Shown one piece after another: positions 24,391-33,220 of a stretch of 64,000 nt of DNA. The notes beneath the pieces were generated by a model that was given only the letters and a program-made list of their open reading frames with translations, had not been told where the DNA came from and searched no databases. The first letter of the stretch is position 1. Every line of letters begins with the position of its first letter. A program made the position numbers and the translations under genes. The DNA comes from Planococcus lenghuensis (GTDB lineage: Bacteria > Bacillota > Bacilli > Bacillales_A > Planococcaceae), in contig NZ_CP019640.1 in assembly GCF_001999905.1 (NCBI RefSeq), positions 982,501 through 1,046,500 of the forward strand, written 5' to 3'.

Positions 24391-25641
24391 ATGAACGCAG
24401 TGAAGTATGACCAGCAGGATAGGCTTGCCCGCTTCAAACAGGAGTTTTTTCAGGCCGAGGGCCAGATTTACCTGGACGGAAATTCGCTTGGTCTAATGTC
24501 TGCAAGCGCAGAACGGAAATTACTGGAGCTCAGCGAAAGCTGGAAACAGCTCGGCATTGACGGCTGGACCGAAGGAGAGCATCCATGGTTTACGCTTTCT
24601 GAAGAATTGAGCACGCGTATAGCTCCGCTTGTCGGCGCGCGGGCGAATGAAGTAATGGTGACCGGATCGATCACCGTAAATATTCATCAATTGCTTTCAT
24701 CGTTGTTTCAGCCTGATAAGGGGCGTTCAGTCATTTTAACAGACGAATTGAATTTCCCTTCAGATATTTACGCGGCGGAAAGTCATTTGCGCCTCAGAGG
24801 TCTTGACCCGCAGGTATTCTTGCGGAAGATCGGCAGCCGTAACGGAGCTGTCCTGGCGGAAGAAGATATTCTGGATGCGCTTACGGAAGATGTTGCAGTC
24901 GTACTGTTGCCTTCTGTTCTGTACCGGAGTGGCCAATTGCTGCCGATGCGGCGGATTACAGAAGCGGCACATAAAAAAGGCATTCTTGTGGGATTTGACC
25001 TTGCTCATTCAATCGGTGCCATGCCGCATAACCTCCATGATGATGGAGTGGATTTTGCCGTATGGTGCCATTATAAGTACATGAACGCCGGTCCGGGGTC
25101 CGCTGGCGGCCTCTACATCCATGAACGCCATCACGGCCGGCAGCCAGGGCTGAGCGGCTGGTTCGGATCAGATAAGACGAAGCAATTCGATATGGACCAT
25201 ACTTTCGTAAAAGCGAAAGGGGCAGGCGCTTATCAGATCGGCACACCGCATATCTTCAGCACAGCGCCGCTTGTGGGAAGCATTGAACTATTTGAAGAAG
25301 CGGGCATGGATGAAATTCGAGAAAAATCTCTGGCGCTGACCCGGTTCATGCGTGAATTCGCTGCTGAGCGTTTACCTGAATTAAAAACAATCACGCCTGA
25401 AGCAGATATAGAGCGCGGCGGCCATATTGCATTTATACACGAAGAAGCAGCCAGAATCTGCAAAGCACTGAAAGCGGATGGGGTTGTACCGGACTTCCGC
25501 GCACCGAATGTTATCCGGTTGGCACCCGTCGCTCTCTATACATCATTCACTGATGTGGAAGAAGCGATGAAACGCTTGGAGCGGATCATGAAAGAAGAGC
25601 GGTACAAGAACTTCACAAATGAACGAAATGTGGTGGCATAA
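24391..25641 (+). CDS. kynU: Kynureninase
   Basis: A 416-residue PLP-dependent enzyme that cleaves L-kynurenine to anthranilate and L-alanine in tryptophan degradation. The Schiff-base lysine is Lys229 in [15 protein letters not shown]; the N-terminal YLDGNSLGL and the [13 protein letters not shown] segment with the PLP-binding Asp are conserved. The start has ATAAGGAGG upstream. The kynurenine formamidase gene follows after 2 bases, as an operon. Tryptophan 2,3-dioxygenase (kynA), the first pathway enzyme, is not present in the window. Confidence 0.95.
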   Translation: MNAVKYDQQDRLARFKQEFFQAEGQIYLDGNSLGLMSASAERKLLELSESWKQLGIDGWTEGEHPWFTLSEELSTRIAPLVGARANEVMVTGSITVNIHQLLSSLFQPDKGRSVILTDELNFPSDIYAAESHLRLRGLDPQVFLRKIGSRNGAVLAEEDILDALTEDVAVVLLPSVLYRSGQLLPMRRITEAAHKKGILVGFDLAHSIGAMPHNLHDDGVDFAVWCHYKYMNAGPGSAGGLYIHERHHGRQPGLSGWFGSDKTKQFDMDHTFVKAKGAGAYQIGTPHIFSTAPLVGSIELFEEAGMDEIREKSLALTRFMREFAAERLPELKTITPEADIERGGHIAFIHEEAARICKALKADGVVPDFRAPNVIRLAPVALYTSFTDVEEAMKRLERIMKEERYKNFTNERNVVA

Positions 25642-25643
25642 CA

Positions 25644-26264
25644 ATGAAAATTTGGGATATTACAATGCAATTGAGTGACCGGACGGCTGAGTGGCCGGGC
25701 GATATACCGTTCAGCTATCAGACAACGGCGACAATTGAACAAACCGGTTCTGTCAACGTTGGTGAAATCCATATGAGCACACATAACGGCACGCATATCG
25801 ATGCGCCATTTCATTACGATAATAAAGGAATCAAAGTACACGAACTGCCGCTTGATATTTATATCGGTAAAACAGCAGTCGTTGATGTGACGGGGGAGAA
25901 GCGCATAACGGACCGTCATCTCACAGCAGCAGCCGGGAAAGGGGTAACGGCCATATTCCTGAAAACCGGCGGCTGGCCGGACCGCAGCAAGTTTCCATCT
26001 GACTATCCCGTCTATGATGATTCCATAGCGGCATGGATGGAAGAAAACAAAGTTCTATTGCTTGGCGTCGAAACACCTTCGGTCGACCCGGAAACGAGTA
26101 AGGATTTACCGATGCACCAGGCAATGAACAAACACAAGCGATTTATTCTCGAAGGAATTGTATTGGATGAAGTGCCGGCAGGGATTTATGAGTATGCCGC
26201 ACTTCCGCTGAATATTGCTGGAAGTGACGGCAGTCCGGTGAGGGCTGTTCTGTTTGAAAAATGA
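25644..26264 (+). CDS. kynB: Kynurenine formamidase (arylformamidase)
   Basis: A 206-residue metal-dependent cyclase-like hydrolase that converts N-formylkynurenine to kynurenine and formate. The family metal site HNGTHIDAPFHY gives His47, His51 and Asp53, with His57 as probable catalytic base; LLGVETPSVDP near residue 135 is also typical. It starts 2 bases after kynU, with GTGGTGG in the kynU tail as the ribosome binding site, so translation is probably coupled. Gene order kynU-kynB matches a tryptophan-to-anthranilate module. Confidence 0.94.
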   Translation: MKIWDITMQLSDRTAEWPGDIPFSYQTTATIEQTGSVNVGEIHMSTHNGTHIDAPFHYDNKGIKVHELPLDIYIGKTAVVDVTGEKRITDRHLTAAAGKGVTAIFLKTGGWPDRSKFPSDYPVYDDSIAAWMEENKVLLLGVETPSVDPETSKDLPMHQAMNKHKRFILEGIVLDEVPAGIYEYAALPLNIAGSDGSPVRAVLFEK

Positions 26265-26303
26265 CTTCCGCTGTCTTGTCTTGAATTAAAGTGAAAACAG
26301 AAC

Positions 26304-26337
26304 AAAAAAACACCTTCACCGGTTGGACGGGTGAAGG
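26304..26337 (-). terminator. Terminator after the ArsC-like gene
   Basis: CCTTCACC/GGTGAAGG stem; on the minus strand it is followed by GTTTTTTT. It may also stop kynB transcripts. Confidence 0.85.
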
Positions 26338-26340
26338 CAG

Positions 26341-26775
26341 CTACATGTACTGGAATCTGAAAACAGGTTCCAGTTTTTTTACGTTCTGGGCAATTTCATC
26401 GCATACTTCCTGATAAAGGACCCATTTCTCAATTTCATCGTTCGTGCGTAAGGCGGGATTACAGATATCCCATAGCAGCAAATTGCTTTCAGGCAGGTCA
26501 GGAGGCAAATCCAACTGCTCGTATTCACTGTCATACAGGACGATTACTAAATCAGCTCCGCCCACTTCCATCGGATTATATGGTGTTAGCCGGATTTCCG
26601 GAAAATCCAGCAATATTTCTTGCATGATTTCGATTGTTGTATTATCCCATATAGGCTGCTTCCATGCTGCACTGCGGATTTCCCAATCAGGCAACCGCAG
26701 ACAGTTAGCCCAAATTTCTGCCATCATACCGCGTTGCTGATGGGAAGACAGAAAATAAACGGTGTGTTTGTTCAT
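26341..26775 (-). CDS. ArsC/LMW-phosphatase-fold protein lacking catalytic cysteines
   Basis: This 144-residue protein aligns by eye along its whole length with thioredoxin-coupled arsenate reductase ArsC: YFLSSHQQRGMMAEIWA in place of the family's FLCTGNSCRSQMAEGWA, then the ADLVIVLYDS, WDICNPA and EKWVLYQEVCDEI segments. The phosphate-binding loop is one residue shorter and its nucleophilic Cys is Ser; the two resolving cysteines near residues 82 and 89 are also gone. It therefore cannot work as an ArsC-type reductase or cysteine phosphatase. It is more likely a binding or regulatory pseudoenzyme (inference). No ars genes are adjacent. Confidence 0.75.
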   Translation of the reverse strand: MNKHTVYFLSSHQQRGMMAEIWANCLRLPDWEIRSAAWKQPIWDNTTIEIMQEILLDFPEIRLTPYNPMEVGGADLVIVLYDSEYEQLDLPPDLPESNLLLWDICNPALRTNDEIEKWVLYQEVCDEIAQNVKKLEPVFRFQYM

Positions 26776-26965
26776 GGCTGTTCCCTACTTCCTCGCTAAT
26801 TAGCAGAATGAGTGAAAGGGATGCAAGGAAATGTGCTTCTTGCTTCTCTTTAGTAATGTTTACCCATCATACGTAATTTAAATCTCATAAAAGCATTGTT
26901 TTTATGTATTTTTTCGTGAACTTTTACAAAATGGTAACAATTGTATCAGAGGAACAGGATGAATA

Positions 26966-26994
26966 GGAAAAGCCCAGCAACAATCTGCTGGGCT
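26966..26994 (-). terminator. Terminator after the universal stress protein gene
   Basis: AGCCCAGCA/TGCTGGGCT stem followed by TTTTCC on the minus strand. Confidence 0.8.
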
Positions 26995-26998
26995 GAAA

Positions 26999-27511
26999 TC
27001 ATTTGACGATCATGACAGAACACGGTGATTCTTTCAGCACTTTTTCACTGACCGACCCGACGAAGAACTTCTGAAGTCCTGATTTTCCGCTGTTTCCAAC
27101 AATCAGCAGGTCGGTATGCTGTTCTTCTGCAAATGCCGGAATGGTCTTCTCTGGATTTCCTTCGATCGCCAGGACATCTCCTTCAATATGCTGTTCTTCA
27201 AGCTGCTGCTGGATGCTGTAATGCATACTTTTTGCATAATCACGCGGAGCGCCCGGCGTGCTGTCTCCATCGAACTCGGCCCCGATTTCAGGAGGCATAT
27301 AGCGCGTGTAGGCTCCATCGGCTATAGGTGTCATTCCTTGAATCGTTGCACCCTCCGGAACGGCATGGGCTACGTTTTCATGCGTTTCTTCATTGACGTA
27401 AATTACAGTCAGTCTCGCTTTGGGCATAACCTTTTTCAGCTGAATCGCCTGATCAAGTGCTTTTCGGGCTCCTGAAGAACCATCAAAGCCCACTGCAATG
27501 TGATTAAACAT
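26999..27511 (-). CDS. Universal stress protein (UspA family)
   Basis: A 170-residue single Usp domain protein. It begins with HIAVGFDGSSGARKALDQAI and ends with the ATP-binding signature GNSGKSGLQKFFVGSVSEKV (G-x2-G-x9-G-S) before SPCSVMIVK, so it is probably an ATP-binding member. An insertion of about 25 residues around 60-90 (containing GDSTPGAPRDYAKS) makes it longer than the typical 140-150. GAGAGGTGAAA precedes the ATG. Monocistronic, with terminator at 26966. Role in general stress survival is inferred from the family. Confidence 0.9.
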   Translation of the reverse strand: MFNHIAVGFDGSSGARKALDQAIQLKKVMPKARLTVIYVNEETHENVAHAVPEGATIQGMTPIADGAYTRYMPPEIGAEFDGDSTPGAPRDYAKSMHYSIQQQLEEQHIEGDVLAIEGNPEKTIPAFAEEQHTDLLIVGNSGKSGLQKFFVGSVSEKVLKESPCSVMIVK

Positions 27512-27628
27512 TCATTTCACCTCTCTTTACCGTTTGCTGACTAATACTTATTACTTGTTAATTACCCTTGCCTAGAGTGGTAAAAACATTAGAAAACTAA
27601 CTGAAAAATGACCGATTTCAAATAACTG

Positions 27629-27658
27629 TTGACATTTAAAAAAAGGCAATGGTAGGCT
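27629..27658 (+). promoter_or_regulatory. Promoter of the bmr leader
   Basis: Perfect TTGACA at 27629-27634 and TAGGCT at 27653-27658 with an 18-base spacer, 36 bases before the leader peptide start. Confidence 0.55.
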
Positions 27659-27694
27659 GAAACTAATAAATCAGAAAGAAGGGAGCGTTTAACC

Positions 27695-27775
27695 ATGAAA
27701 AAAGTACTTATCCAGAACATCGTACAATCGCATATGTTAAACCTGCCTGAATCTGTCCGGACAATTATTTCGTAA
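27695..27775 (+). CDS. Leader peptide upstream of bmrCD (26 aa)
   Basis: A small ORF starting MKKVLIQNIVQSHMLNLPES and ending VRTIIS, preceded by GAAGGGAG at good spacing and by a promoter at 27629. It is followed within 30-65 bases by two tandem intrinsic terminators and then, 370 bases on, by the bmrCD-type ABC exporter genes. In B. subtilis, bmrCD is preceded by the leader ORF bmrB and controlled by ribosome-mediated attenuation (established). By position and architecture this ORF is a candidate counterpart, though sequence similarity to BmrB was not tested. Confidence 0.6.
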   Translation: MKKVLIQNIVQSHMLNLPESVRTIIS

Positions 27776-27804
27776 AACGTTTGTTTCGAAAACAGAAGTA
27801 AAAG

Positions 27805-27829
27805 GCAGGGAATCCACCTGCATTTTTTT
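27805..27829 (+). terminator. Leader terminator 1 (weak)
   Basis: GCAGG-GAATCCA-CCTGC-A followed by seven T residues. AGGCAG at its start can alternatively pair with CTGCCT at 27831-27836, which would disrupt it. Confidence 0.65.
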
Positions 27830-27836
27830 GCTGCCT

Positions 27837-27867
27837 GCGCATGCCGAAAATCGGTATGCGCTTTTTT
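27837..27867 (+). terminator. Leader terminator 2 (strong)
   Basis: GCGCATGCCGA-AAA-TCGGTATGCGC (one G-U pair) followed by TTTTTT. Located between the leader peptide and the ABC genes it would stop most transcripts unless antitermination occurs. Confidence 0.85.
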
Positions 27868-27886
27868 AATGCCAGCTTCGGCTGTT

Positions 27887-27902
27887 CATATAGATCTATA
27901 TG
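27887..27902. promoter_or_regulatory. Perfect 16-bp palindrome CATATAGATCTATATG
   Basis: A self-complementary sequence 20 bases after leader terminator 2. It may be an operator for a dimeric regulator. The remaining leader up to 28057 shows no other clear element. Confidence 0.45.
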
Positions 27903-28057
27903 CTGTCTGTGCGTGTTGCCAGCAGGAAAACTGTCAATTTGGATAGAGCGCAGCTATTTCTTACAACAGTTCCGCTGTTTATCTATAACTTTGCGGAACC
28001 AGCCACGTCAATTAACAGAGAAAAGCGAAAAACTTAAAATCAAAGGAGATGCGGAAG

Positions 28058-28114
28058 ATGAATAAAGTACAAACACGAAAAATGATGATCAAGGAATCGC
28101 TTGAAGGAGACTAG
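28058..28114 (+). CDS. Second small leader ORF (18 aa)
   Basis: The frame encodes MNKVQTRKMMIKESLEGD. It has a strong ribosome binding site (AAAGGAGAT, then eight bases to ATG) and ends 33 bases before bmrC. It may couple translation into bmrC or be part of the control region. No family is recognised, and it could be spurious apart from its good ribosome binding site. Confidence 0.4.
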   Translation: MNKVQTRKMMIKESLEGD

Positions 28115-28147
28115 TGGAACTGGAAACAGGAAAGAAGGAAAACATAT

Positions 28148-29884
28148 ATGTTTAGCGTATTAGGAAAATTAGGATGGTTTTTTAAAGAAAATTGGATCCG
28201 TTATTCCATCGCAGTCGGGCTGCTGCTGATTGCGAATGTCATTGAAGTGGTTCCGCCCTGGCTGATCGGAGCTGCCATCGATGAAATCGCAAGAGGGGAA
28301 CTGACGCAGGGACTGCTTTGGGAGTATATCGGATTGCTTGCGCTGGCTCTCGTGCTCGCGTATGTTACAAACTTCGTCTGGCAGCATCAGTTATTCGGCG
28401 GTGCATACGTCATCGAACGGAAACTTCGGTCGAATCTGATGCGGAAGTTCCTTGGCATGTCGCCTGGATTCTATGAAAAGAACAGAACGGGCGATTTGAT
28501 GGCCCGGGCAACCAATGACTTGCGGGCTGTATCGGAGACAGCCGGATTCGGTATTTTGACTTTAGTCGATTCGACACTGTTCATGGGTACACTGATTGTG
28601 GCCATGGGAATAATTGTGTCATGGAAACTGACATTCGCAGCACTGCTTCCGCTGCCGATACTTGCGGTGATGATGCAAATCCTCGGCAAACGGATTCATG
28701 AACGCTACACCGTAGCACAAGATGCCTTCGGCGAGATGAATGACAGTGTACTGGAATCCATTTCCGGTGTCCGGGTTGTTCGAGCGTATGTTCAAGAACG
28801 GGCTTCTGAACAAGAATTTGCAGCAATGACAGAAGATGTCTTCAGCAAGAATATGGCAGTTGAACGAATCGATGCCCTCTTCATGCCAATCATGCGGGTG
28901 CTGACGTCAGTCAGTTACATGATCGGCCTCGGGTATGGTGCATTTCTAGTCGCAGCCGGGACTATCACGCTCGGAGATCTGGTCACGTTCAATGTGTATC
29001 TCGGTATGATTGTCTGGCCGATGTTTGCAATCGGAGAACTTATCAATATTATGCAGCGCGGTAACGCATCACTGGACCGGGTGACAGAAACGCTTGAAGC
29101 GAAAGAAACCGTGCAGGATCCGGTCAAGCCGCGCGTGATTGAACGGCCGGAACAGCTCGGGTTTAATGATGTGCATTTCACGTATCCAACGTCGAGCTCC
29201 ATTAACCTGCATGGCATTAACCTGGCACTTAACAGCGGACAAACGCTTGGTATTGTCGGGAAAACCGGCAGCGGGAAGACGACATTCGTAAAACAGCTGC
29301 TACGGGAATATCCGCTTGGTGAGGGGACAATTTCGTTCAATGGCATAGGCCTGAACGAGTTGTCAAAAGCCCGTCTGCGCGGCTGGGTCGGCTACGTGCC
29401 GCAGGATCATGTACTGTTTTCACGTTCAGTTCGCGCGAACATTCTGTTTGGCAAGCCGGATGCGTCAGATGAAGAAATTCGGGAAGCGATTCGTCTGGCT
29501 CATTTTGAACGGGATCTGGAAATGCTGCCGCAAGGGCTTGATACACTCGTCGGCGAAAAAGGTGTTGCATTATCCGGTGGTCAGAAGCAGCGGATTTCCA
29601 TTGCGCGAGCCTTGATCAAAAATCCGGAAATCCTGATTCTTGATGATTCACTGTCGGCAGTCGATGCAAAAACTGAAGCGCAAATCATTGAGAACATTCA
29701 ACAGGAGCGGGCAGGAAAAACAACGATCATTACGACACACCGGCTGAGTGCAGTCCAGCATGCCGATTGGGTGGTCGTTATGGATGACGGGAAAGTCATT
29801 GAAGAAGGCACCCATGAGCAGTTGGTCTCCAAAGGCGGCTGGTACTATGAACAATTCCTCCGCCAGCGAATTGAGGAGGTGTAA
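28148..29884 (+). CDS. bmrC: Heterodimeric ABC multidrug exporter subunit BmrC (YheI)
   Basis: A 578-residue half-transporter: six membrane helices (about residues 15-300) then an ATPase domain with Walker A GKTGSGKTT (371-379), signature LSGGQ (475-479) and Walker B ILILDD (495-500). Asp500 replaces the catalytic glutamate, which marks the degenerate-site subunit of a heterodimer, as in B. subtilis BmrC (YheI). With BmrD it should export drugs in an ATP-dependent way. The partner gene follows after 2 bases. Control is probably through the leader at 27.63-28.1 kb. Confidence 0.93.
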   Translation: MFSVLGKLGWFFKENWIRYSIAVGLLLIANVIEVVPPWLIGAAIDEIARGELTQGLLWEYIGLLALALVLAYVTNFVWQHQLFGGAYVIERKLRSNLMRKFLGMSPGFYEKNRTGDLMARATNDLRAVSETAGFGILTLVDSTLFMGTLIVAMGIIVSWKLTFAALLPLPILAVMMQILGKRIHERYTVAQDAFGEMNDSVLESISGVRVVRAYVQERASEQEFAAMTEDVFSKNMAVERIDALFMPIMRVLTSVSYMIGLGYGAFLVAAGTITLGDLVTFNVYLGMIVWPMFAIGELINIMQRGNASLDRVTETLEAKETVQDPVKPRVIERPEQLGFNDVHFTYPTSSSINLHGINLALNSGQTLGIVGKTGSGKTTFVKQLLREYPLGEGTISFNGIGLNELSKARLRGWVGYVPQDHVLFSRSVRANILFGKPDASDEEIREAIRLAHFERDLEMLPQGLDTLVGEKGVALSGGQKQRISIARALIKNPEILILDDSLSAVDAKTEAQIIENIQQERAGKTTIITTHRLSAVQHADWVVVMDDGKVIEEGTHEQLVSKGGWYYEQFLRQRIEEV

Positions 29885-29886
29885 TT

Positions 29887-31650
29887 ATGGGGACAGGAAA
29901 ACGATTAGTCAAGTACGCGTTAACATTCAAAAGAACATTATATACCGGACTCGCACTGCTGGCTGTTGCAGTAGCAGGTGATCTGGCGGGTCCGCTGATC
30001 GCAAAAGAAATCATTGACGGACCGATTGCTGAAGCGGAAGATGGCACGCTTAACTTCGAGCCGATCGCTTACTTGCTTGCCTGGTTTTTCGGGCTAGCCG
30101 CCGTGGCGGCAGTATTCCGCTACGGCCAGTATCTCTTATTGCAGACGACGGCGAACCGGGTCATTCAAAAAATGCGCAATGACGTGTTCCAGCATGTTCA
30201 GACATTGCCGATCCGGTACTTTGATAACCTGCCGGCCGGCAAAGTAGTTGCCCGCATTACGAATGACACAGAAGCAATCCGGGAATTGTATGTCACGGTG
30301 CTGTCTCAATTCGCTACGAGCTTCATGTATATGGCGGGTATTTACGCGGCGCTTTTCTACCTGGACTGGCGTTTGGCGTCCATTACACTGGTGCTGGTTC
30401 CGTTATTATATGGCTGGATGCTGTTTTACCGGCGCTATGCCGCAAAATATAATCATGTCGTCCGGCAAAAGATTTCTGACTTGAATGCAATGGTCAATGA
30501 GGCTATTCAAGGAATGACGATCATTCAGGCATTCCGGCGGGAACAGCAGATGCAGGATGAGTTCGAGGAAATGAATAATACCCATTTCCGTTATCAGAAC
30601 AAATTGCTGTTACTGGAAGCGGCGACTTCCCATAATCTTGTCGGTGTACTGCGCTCAGCGACATTTGTGCTGTTCATCTGGTATTTCGGTGGCGCGGCAT
30701 TGAATGCGGAATCGGTCGTGACGGTCGGGGTGCTTTACGCTTTCGTCGATTACATCATCCGGCTGTTCAATCCGATCTCCGGTGTGGTCAACCAGTTTGC
30801 AAAGTTGGAACAGGCGTTGGTGGCAGCGGAGCGGGTATTCAGGCTCCTGGACAGGGAAGGCGAGCCAGTCGCTGATGAAAAAGTGGCACGCTATCGGGGC
30901 AATGTGCGGTTTGAAGATGTGTGGTTCGCCTATAAAGATGAAGAGTACGTGCTGAAGAACATTTCCTTCCAGGCGAAACAAGGACAGACGGTGGCGCTCG
31001 TCGGCCATACGGGCTCAGGTAAAAGCTCGATTATCAATCTGCTGTTCCGCTTCTATGATTCGACGAAAGGCAAAATCACGATAGATGGGACAGATATCAC
31101 ATCATTGAGCCGCCAGGCTATCCGGGATCATATGGGGATTGTGCTACAGGATCCATATTTATTCACCGGGACAATCGAGTCGAACATCACACTCGGGGAT
31201 AAGCGTGTCACGCGAGCTGCTGCTGAAAAAGCATTGACGGATGTCGGTGGTGAGCGGGTGCTGAATCACTTGCCGAAAGGGTTGGATGAGCCGGTAGTCG
31301 AGAAAGGCAGCACGTTGTCGTCAGGTCAGCGGCAATTGATTTCCTTCGCCCGGGCGCTTGCATTTGATCCGGCTATCCTGATTCTGGATGAAGCGACATC
31401 GAATATCGACACGGAAACCGAAGAAATCATCCAGCATGCGATGGAAGTATTGAAAAAAGGGCGGACAACATTCGTCATCGCCCACCGGCTGTCCACGATC
31501 CGATCAGCGGATCAGATTATTGTGCTCGACCGCGGGGAAATCGCGGAAGCCGGAACCCACGAAGAGTTGATGAAATTGAAAGGCCGCTACTACCAGATGT
31601 ACCTGATCCAGTCAGGGACACCCGGCGGAGAAGCACAGCCGGTCGGATAA
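29887..31650 (+). CDS. bmrD: Heterodimeric ABC multidrug exporter subunit BmrD (YheH)
   Basis: A 587-residue half-transporter with an N-terminal membrane domain and an ATPase domain with Walker A GHTGSGKS (373-380), a non-canonical signature LSSGQ (477-481) and Walker B LILDE with the catalytic Glu502 intact. The intact glutamate here and the degenerate one in BmrC together make one competent and one degenerate ATP site. The start is 2 bases after bmrC, with GGAGGTG inside the bmrC end. It closes the operon, and a bidirectional terminator follows at 31722. Confidence 0.94.
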   Translation: MGTGKRLVKYALTFKRTLYTGLALLAVAVAGDLAGPLIAKEIIDGPIAEAEDGTLNFEPIAYLLAWFFGLAAVAAVFRYGQYLLLQTTANRVIQKMRNDVFQHVQTLPIRYFDNLPAGKVVARITNDTEAIRELYVTVLSQFATSFMYMAGIYAALFYLDWRLASITLVLVPLLYGWMLFYRRYAAKYNHVVRQKISDLNAMVNEAIQGMTIIQAFRREQQMQDEFEEMNNTHFRYQNKLLLLEAATSHNLVGVLRSATFVLFIWYFGGAALNAESVVTVGVLYAFVDYIIRLFNPISGVVNQFAKLEQALVAAERVFRLLDREGEPVADEKVARYRGNVRFEDVWFAYKDEEYVLKNISFQAKQGQTVALVGHTGSGKSSIINLLFRFYDSTKGKITIDGTDITSLSRQAIRDHMGIVLQDPYLFTGTIESNITLGDKRVTRAAAEKALTDVGGERVLNHLPKGLDEPVVEKGSTLSSGQRQLISFARALAFDPAILILDEATSNIDTETEEIIQHAMEVLKKGRTTFVIAHRLSTIRSADQIIVLDRGEIAEAGTHEELMKLKGRYYQMYLIQSGTPGGEAQPVG

Positions 31651-31721
31651 GCCGCAGGACAATTCCTTTTAATCAAACTGCCTCTTGTCTATAATAATAG
31701 ATACGGATGCAGCGCAAGACT

Positions 31722-31755
31722 AAAAAAGCGCCGGGAACTTCCCGGCGCTTTAGTC
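31722..31755. terminator. Bidirectional terminator between bmrD and yheE
   Basis: AAAGCGCCGGGA pairs with TCCCGGCGCTTT with a three-base loop; A and T runs on the two sides serve both directions. It overlaps the yheE stop codon. Confidence 0.88.
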
Positions 31756-31953
31756 GTATACATGGAAGAGCATCAGCTCATGAATCATTTTTTTGACCTT
31801 TTCTTCATCAGCCGGTGCTTCAGAAAGCCAGGTAATGGTCCCGTCCGGATGATACTCGCCTTCAATGCGTTTGCTGTTGTAGAAAAACGAAATCGTCCAG
31901 CCGGGCAGCTGGCCGTTATCGAACATGGATCTGTATTTAAAGTGCTGCAACAT
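31750..31953 (-). CDS. yheE: YheE-like small conserved protein
   Basis: A 67-residue soluble protein beginning MLQHFKYRSMFDNGQLPGWT and containing FFYNSKRIEGEYHPDG. It resembles the small Bacillales protein YheE, encoded at the same place relative to yheB/yheA in B. subtilis. The start at 31953 is preceded by TTGGAGGTGG; a TTG 18 bases upstream lies inside that site. Function unknown. Confidence 0.78.
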   Translation of the reverse strand: MLQHFKYRSMFDNGQLPGWTISFFYNSKRIEGEYHPDGTITWLSEAPADEEKVKKMIHELMLFHVYD

Positions 31954-32057
31954 GGCGTCTTCCACCTCCAATCTTTATTATAGGCCGGACAGCCATGGAA
32001 ATCTATAGCTTCGGCAGGAGGAAAGCCGGAGCAATTGATGGAAGAGAGTGAATTGTT

Positions 32058-33206
32058 TTGGAGTTATTATGGTTACTGCTGTTTATGGGACTGATCGGTG
32101 CACTGATCGGCGGCTTTACAAATCACATTGCCATCAAGATGCTTTTTCGGCCATATGAGGCAAAGTATATCGGCGGACGTCGCCTGCCGTTTACGCCGGG
32201 GCTGATTCCGAAACGCCGGGATGAACTGGCACGGCAGCTTGGAAAGACCGTTGTGGAACACTTGCTGACACCGGAGACATTCAAAAAGCGTTTCTTTAAT
32301 GACGCGATGCGGGAGCGGCTGGCTGGCTGGGCTGAGCGACAGCTGGCAGCGCATGTATTCAAAAGCCCGAGAACGTTCCGTGAATGGTTTCAGCTTGCCG
32401 GCCAGACGGAAGTCGATACGAAGGCGGAGCAACGTATTGATTCGTTTATCAATCAGCAATTTCTCCAGCTGGCCGCTTTTATCGAAGGAAAGACCGTCCG
32501 GGAATTGATGCCGGATTTGTTGAAAGCGGAAGTGGAGCAGCGGGTTGATGATGCTGCACCTTACGTGATCGACAGGGGGATCGAGTTTTTTGCTTCCGCT
32601 GACGGACGGGCGGCGATCCGTTCACTGATCGATGAATTCCTGGCAACCCGGGGACGCTTCGGTCTCATGCTGCAATCGTTATTCGGGGAATCGGAATCTC
32701 TTGTGGACCGGGTGCAGCAGGAAATGATTAAGTTCCTGACGGCGCCTAATACAGAAGTGATTCTTGGTGCCCTGATCAGGAAGGAATGGGAGAAGTTTCT
32801 CGATAAGCGGGCGGATGCCTTGTTCGGCCAAGCCGATCTCATGCCGGCAGTGGATTCCGTGAAGACACTGGTCAAAAAGAAAGCCGCTATTTCGGCGCGT
32901 CTGGACCTTACTGTTGCACAAGCGTGGCCAAAAGGCTTAGAATGGACCATGCACAATCTTATCCCGACGGCCCTGGATTCCCTGTTTGTGCAAGGGGAAG
33001 CGAAACTGGAAGAAATGATTCAGAAAATCAACATGGAAGAGATGGTCCGGGAACAAGTGGATTCTTTTCCGCTGAACCGGATAGAAGACCTGGTTCTGGG
33101 CATTTCACGTCGGGAATTTAAGATGATCACGGTATTGGGCGCAGTTCTTGGCGGTGTTATTGGACTCGTGCAGGGGTTACTCGTTCAGCTGATGAATATG
33201 ATTTGA
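32058..33206 (+). CDS. yheB: DUF445-family membrane protein YheB
   Basis: A 382-residue member of the DUF445 family with a membrane helix at each end: [20 protein letters not shown] at the start (residues 3-22) and [17 protein letters not shown] at the C terminus. Family hallmarks are [12 protein letters not shown] and [20 protein letters not shown] near residues 22-62. The middle is a long, helical, charged region. The start codon appears to be TTG with GAGAGTGA upstream, weak. B. subtilis YheB is present in the spore membrane fraction; biochemical role unknown. yheA follows 14 bases later. Confidence 0.88.
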   Translation: MELLWLLLFMGLIGALIGGFTNHIAIKMLFRPYEAKYIGGRRLPFTPGLIPKRRDELARQLGKTVVEHLLTPETFKKRFFNDAMRERLAGWAERQLAAHVFKSPRTFREWFQLAGQTEVDTKAEQRIDSFINQQFLQLAAFIEGKTVRELMPDLLKAEVEQRVDDAAPYVIDRGIEFFASADGRAAIRSLIDEFLATRGRFGLMLQSLFGESESLVDRVQQEMIKFLTAPNTEVILGALIRKEWEKFLDKRADALFGQADLMPAVDSVKTLVKKKAAISARLDLTVAQAWPKGLEWTMHNLIPTALDSLFVQGEAKLEEMIQKINMEEMVREQVDSFPLNRIEDLVLGISRREFKMITVLGAVLGGVIGLVQGLLVQLMNMI

Positions 33207-33220
33207 AAGGGGAGAGGAAG

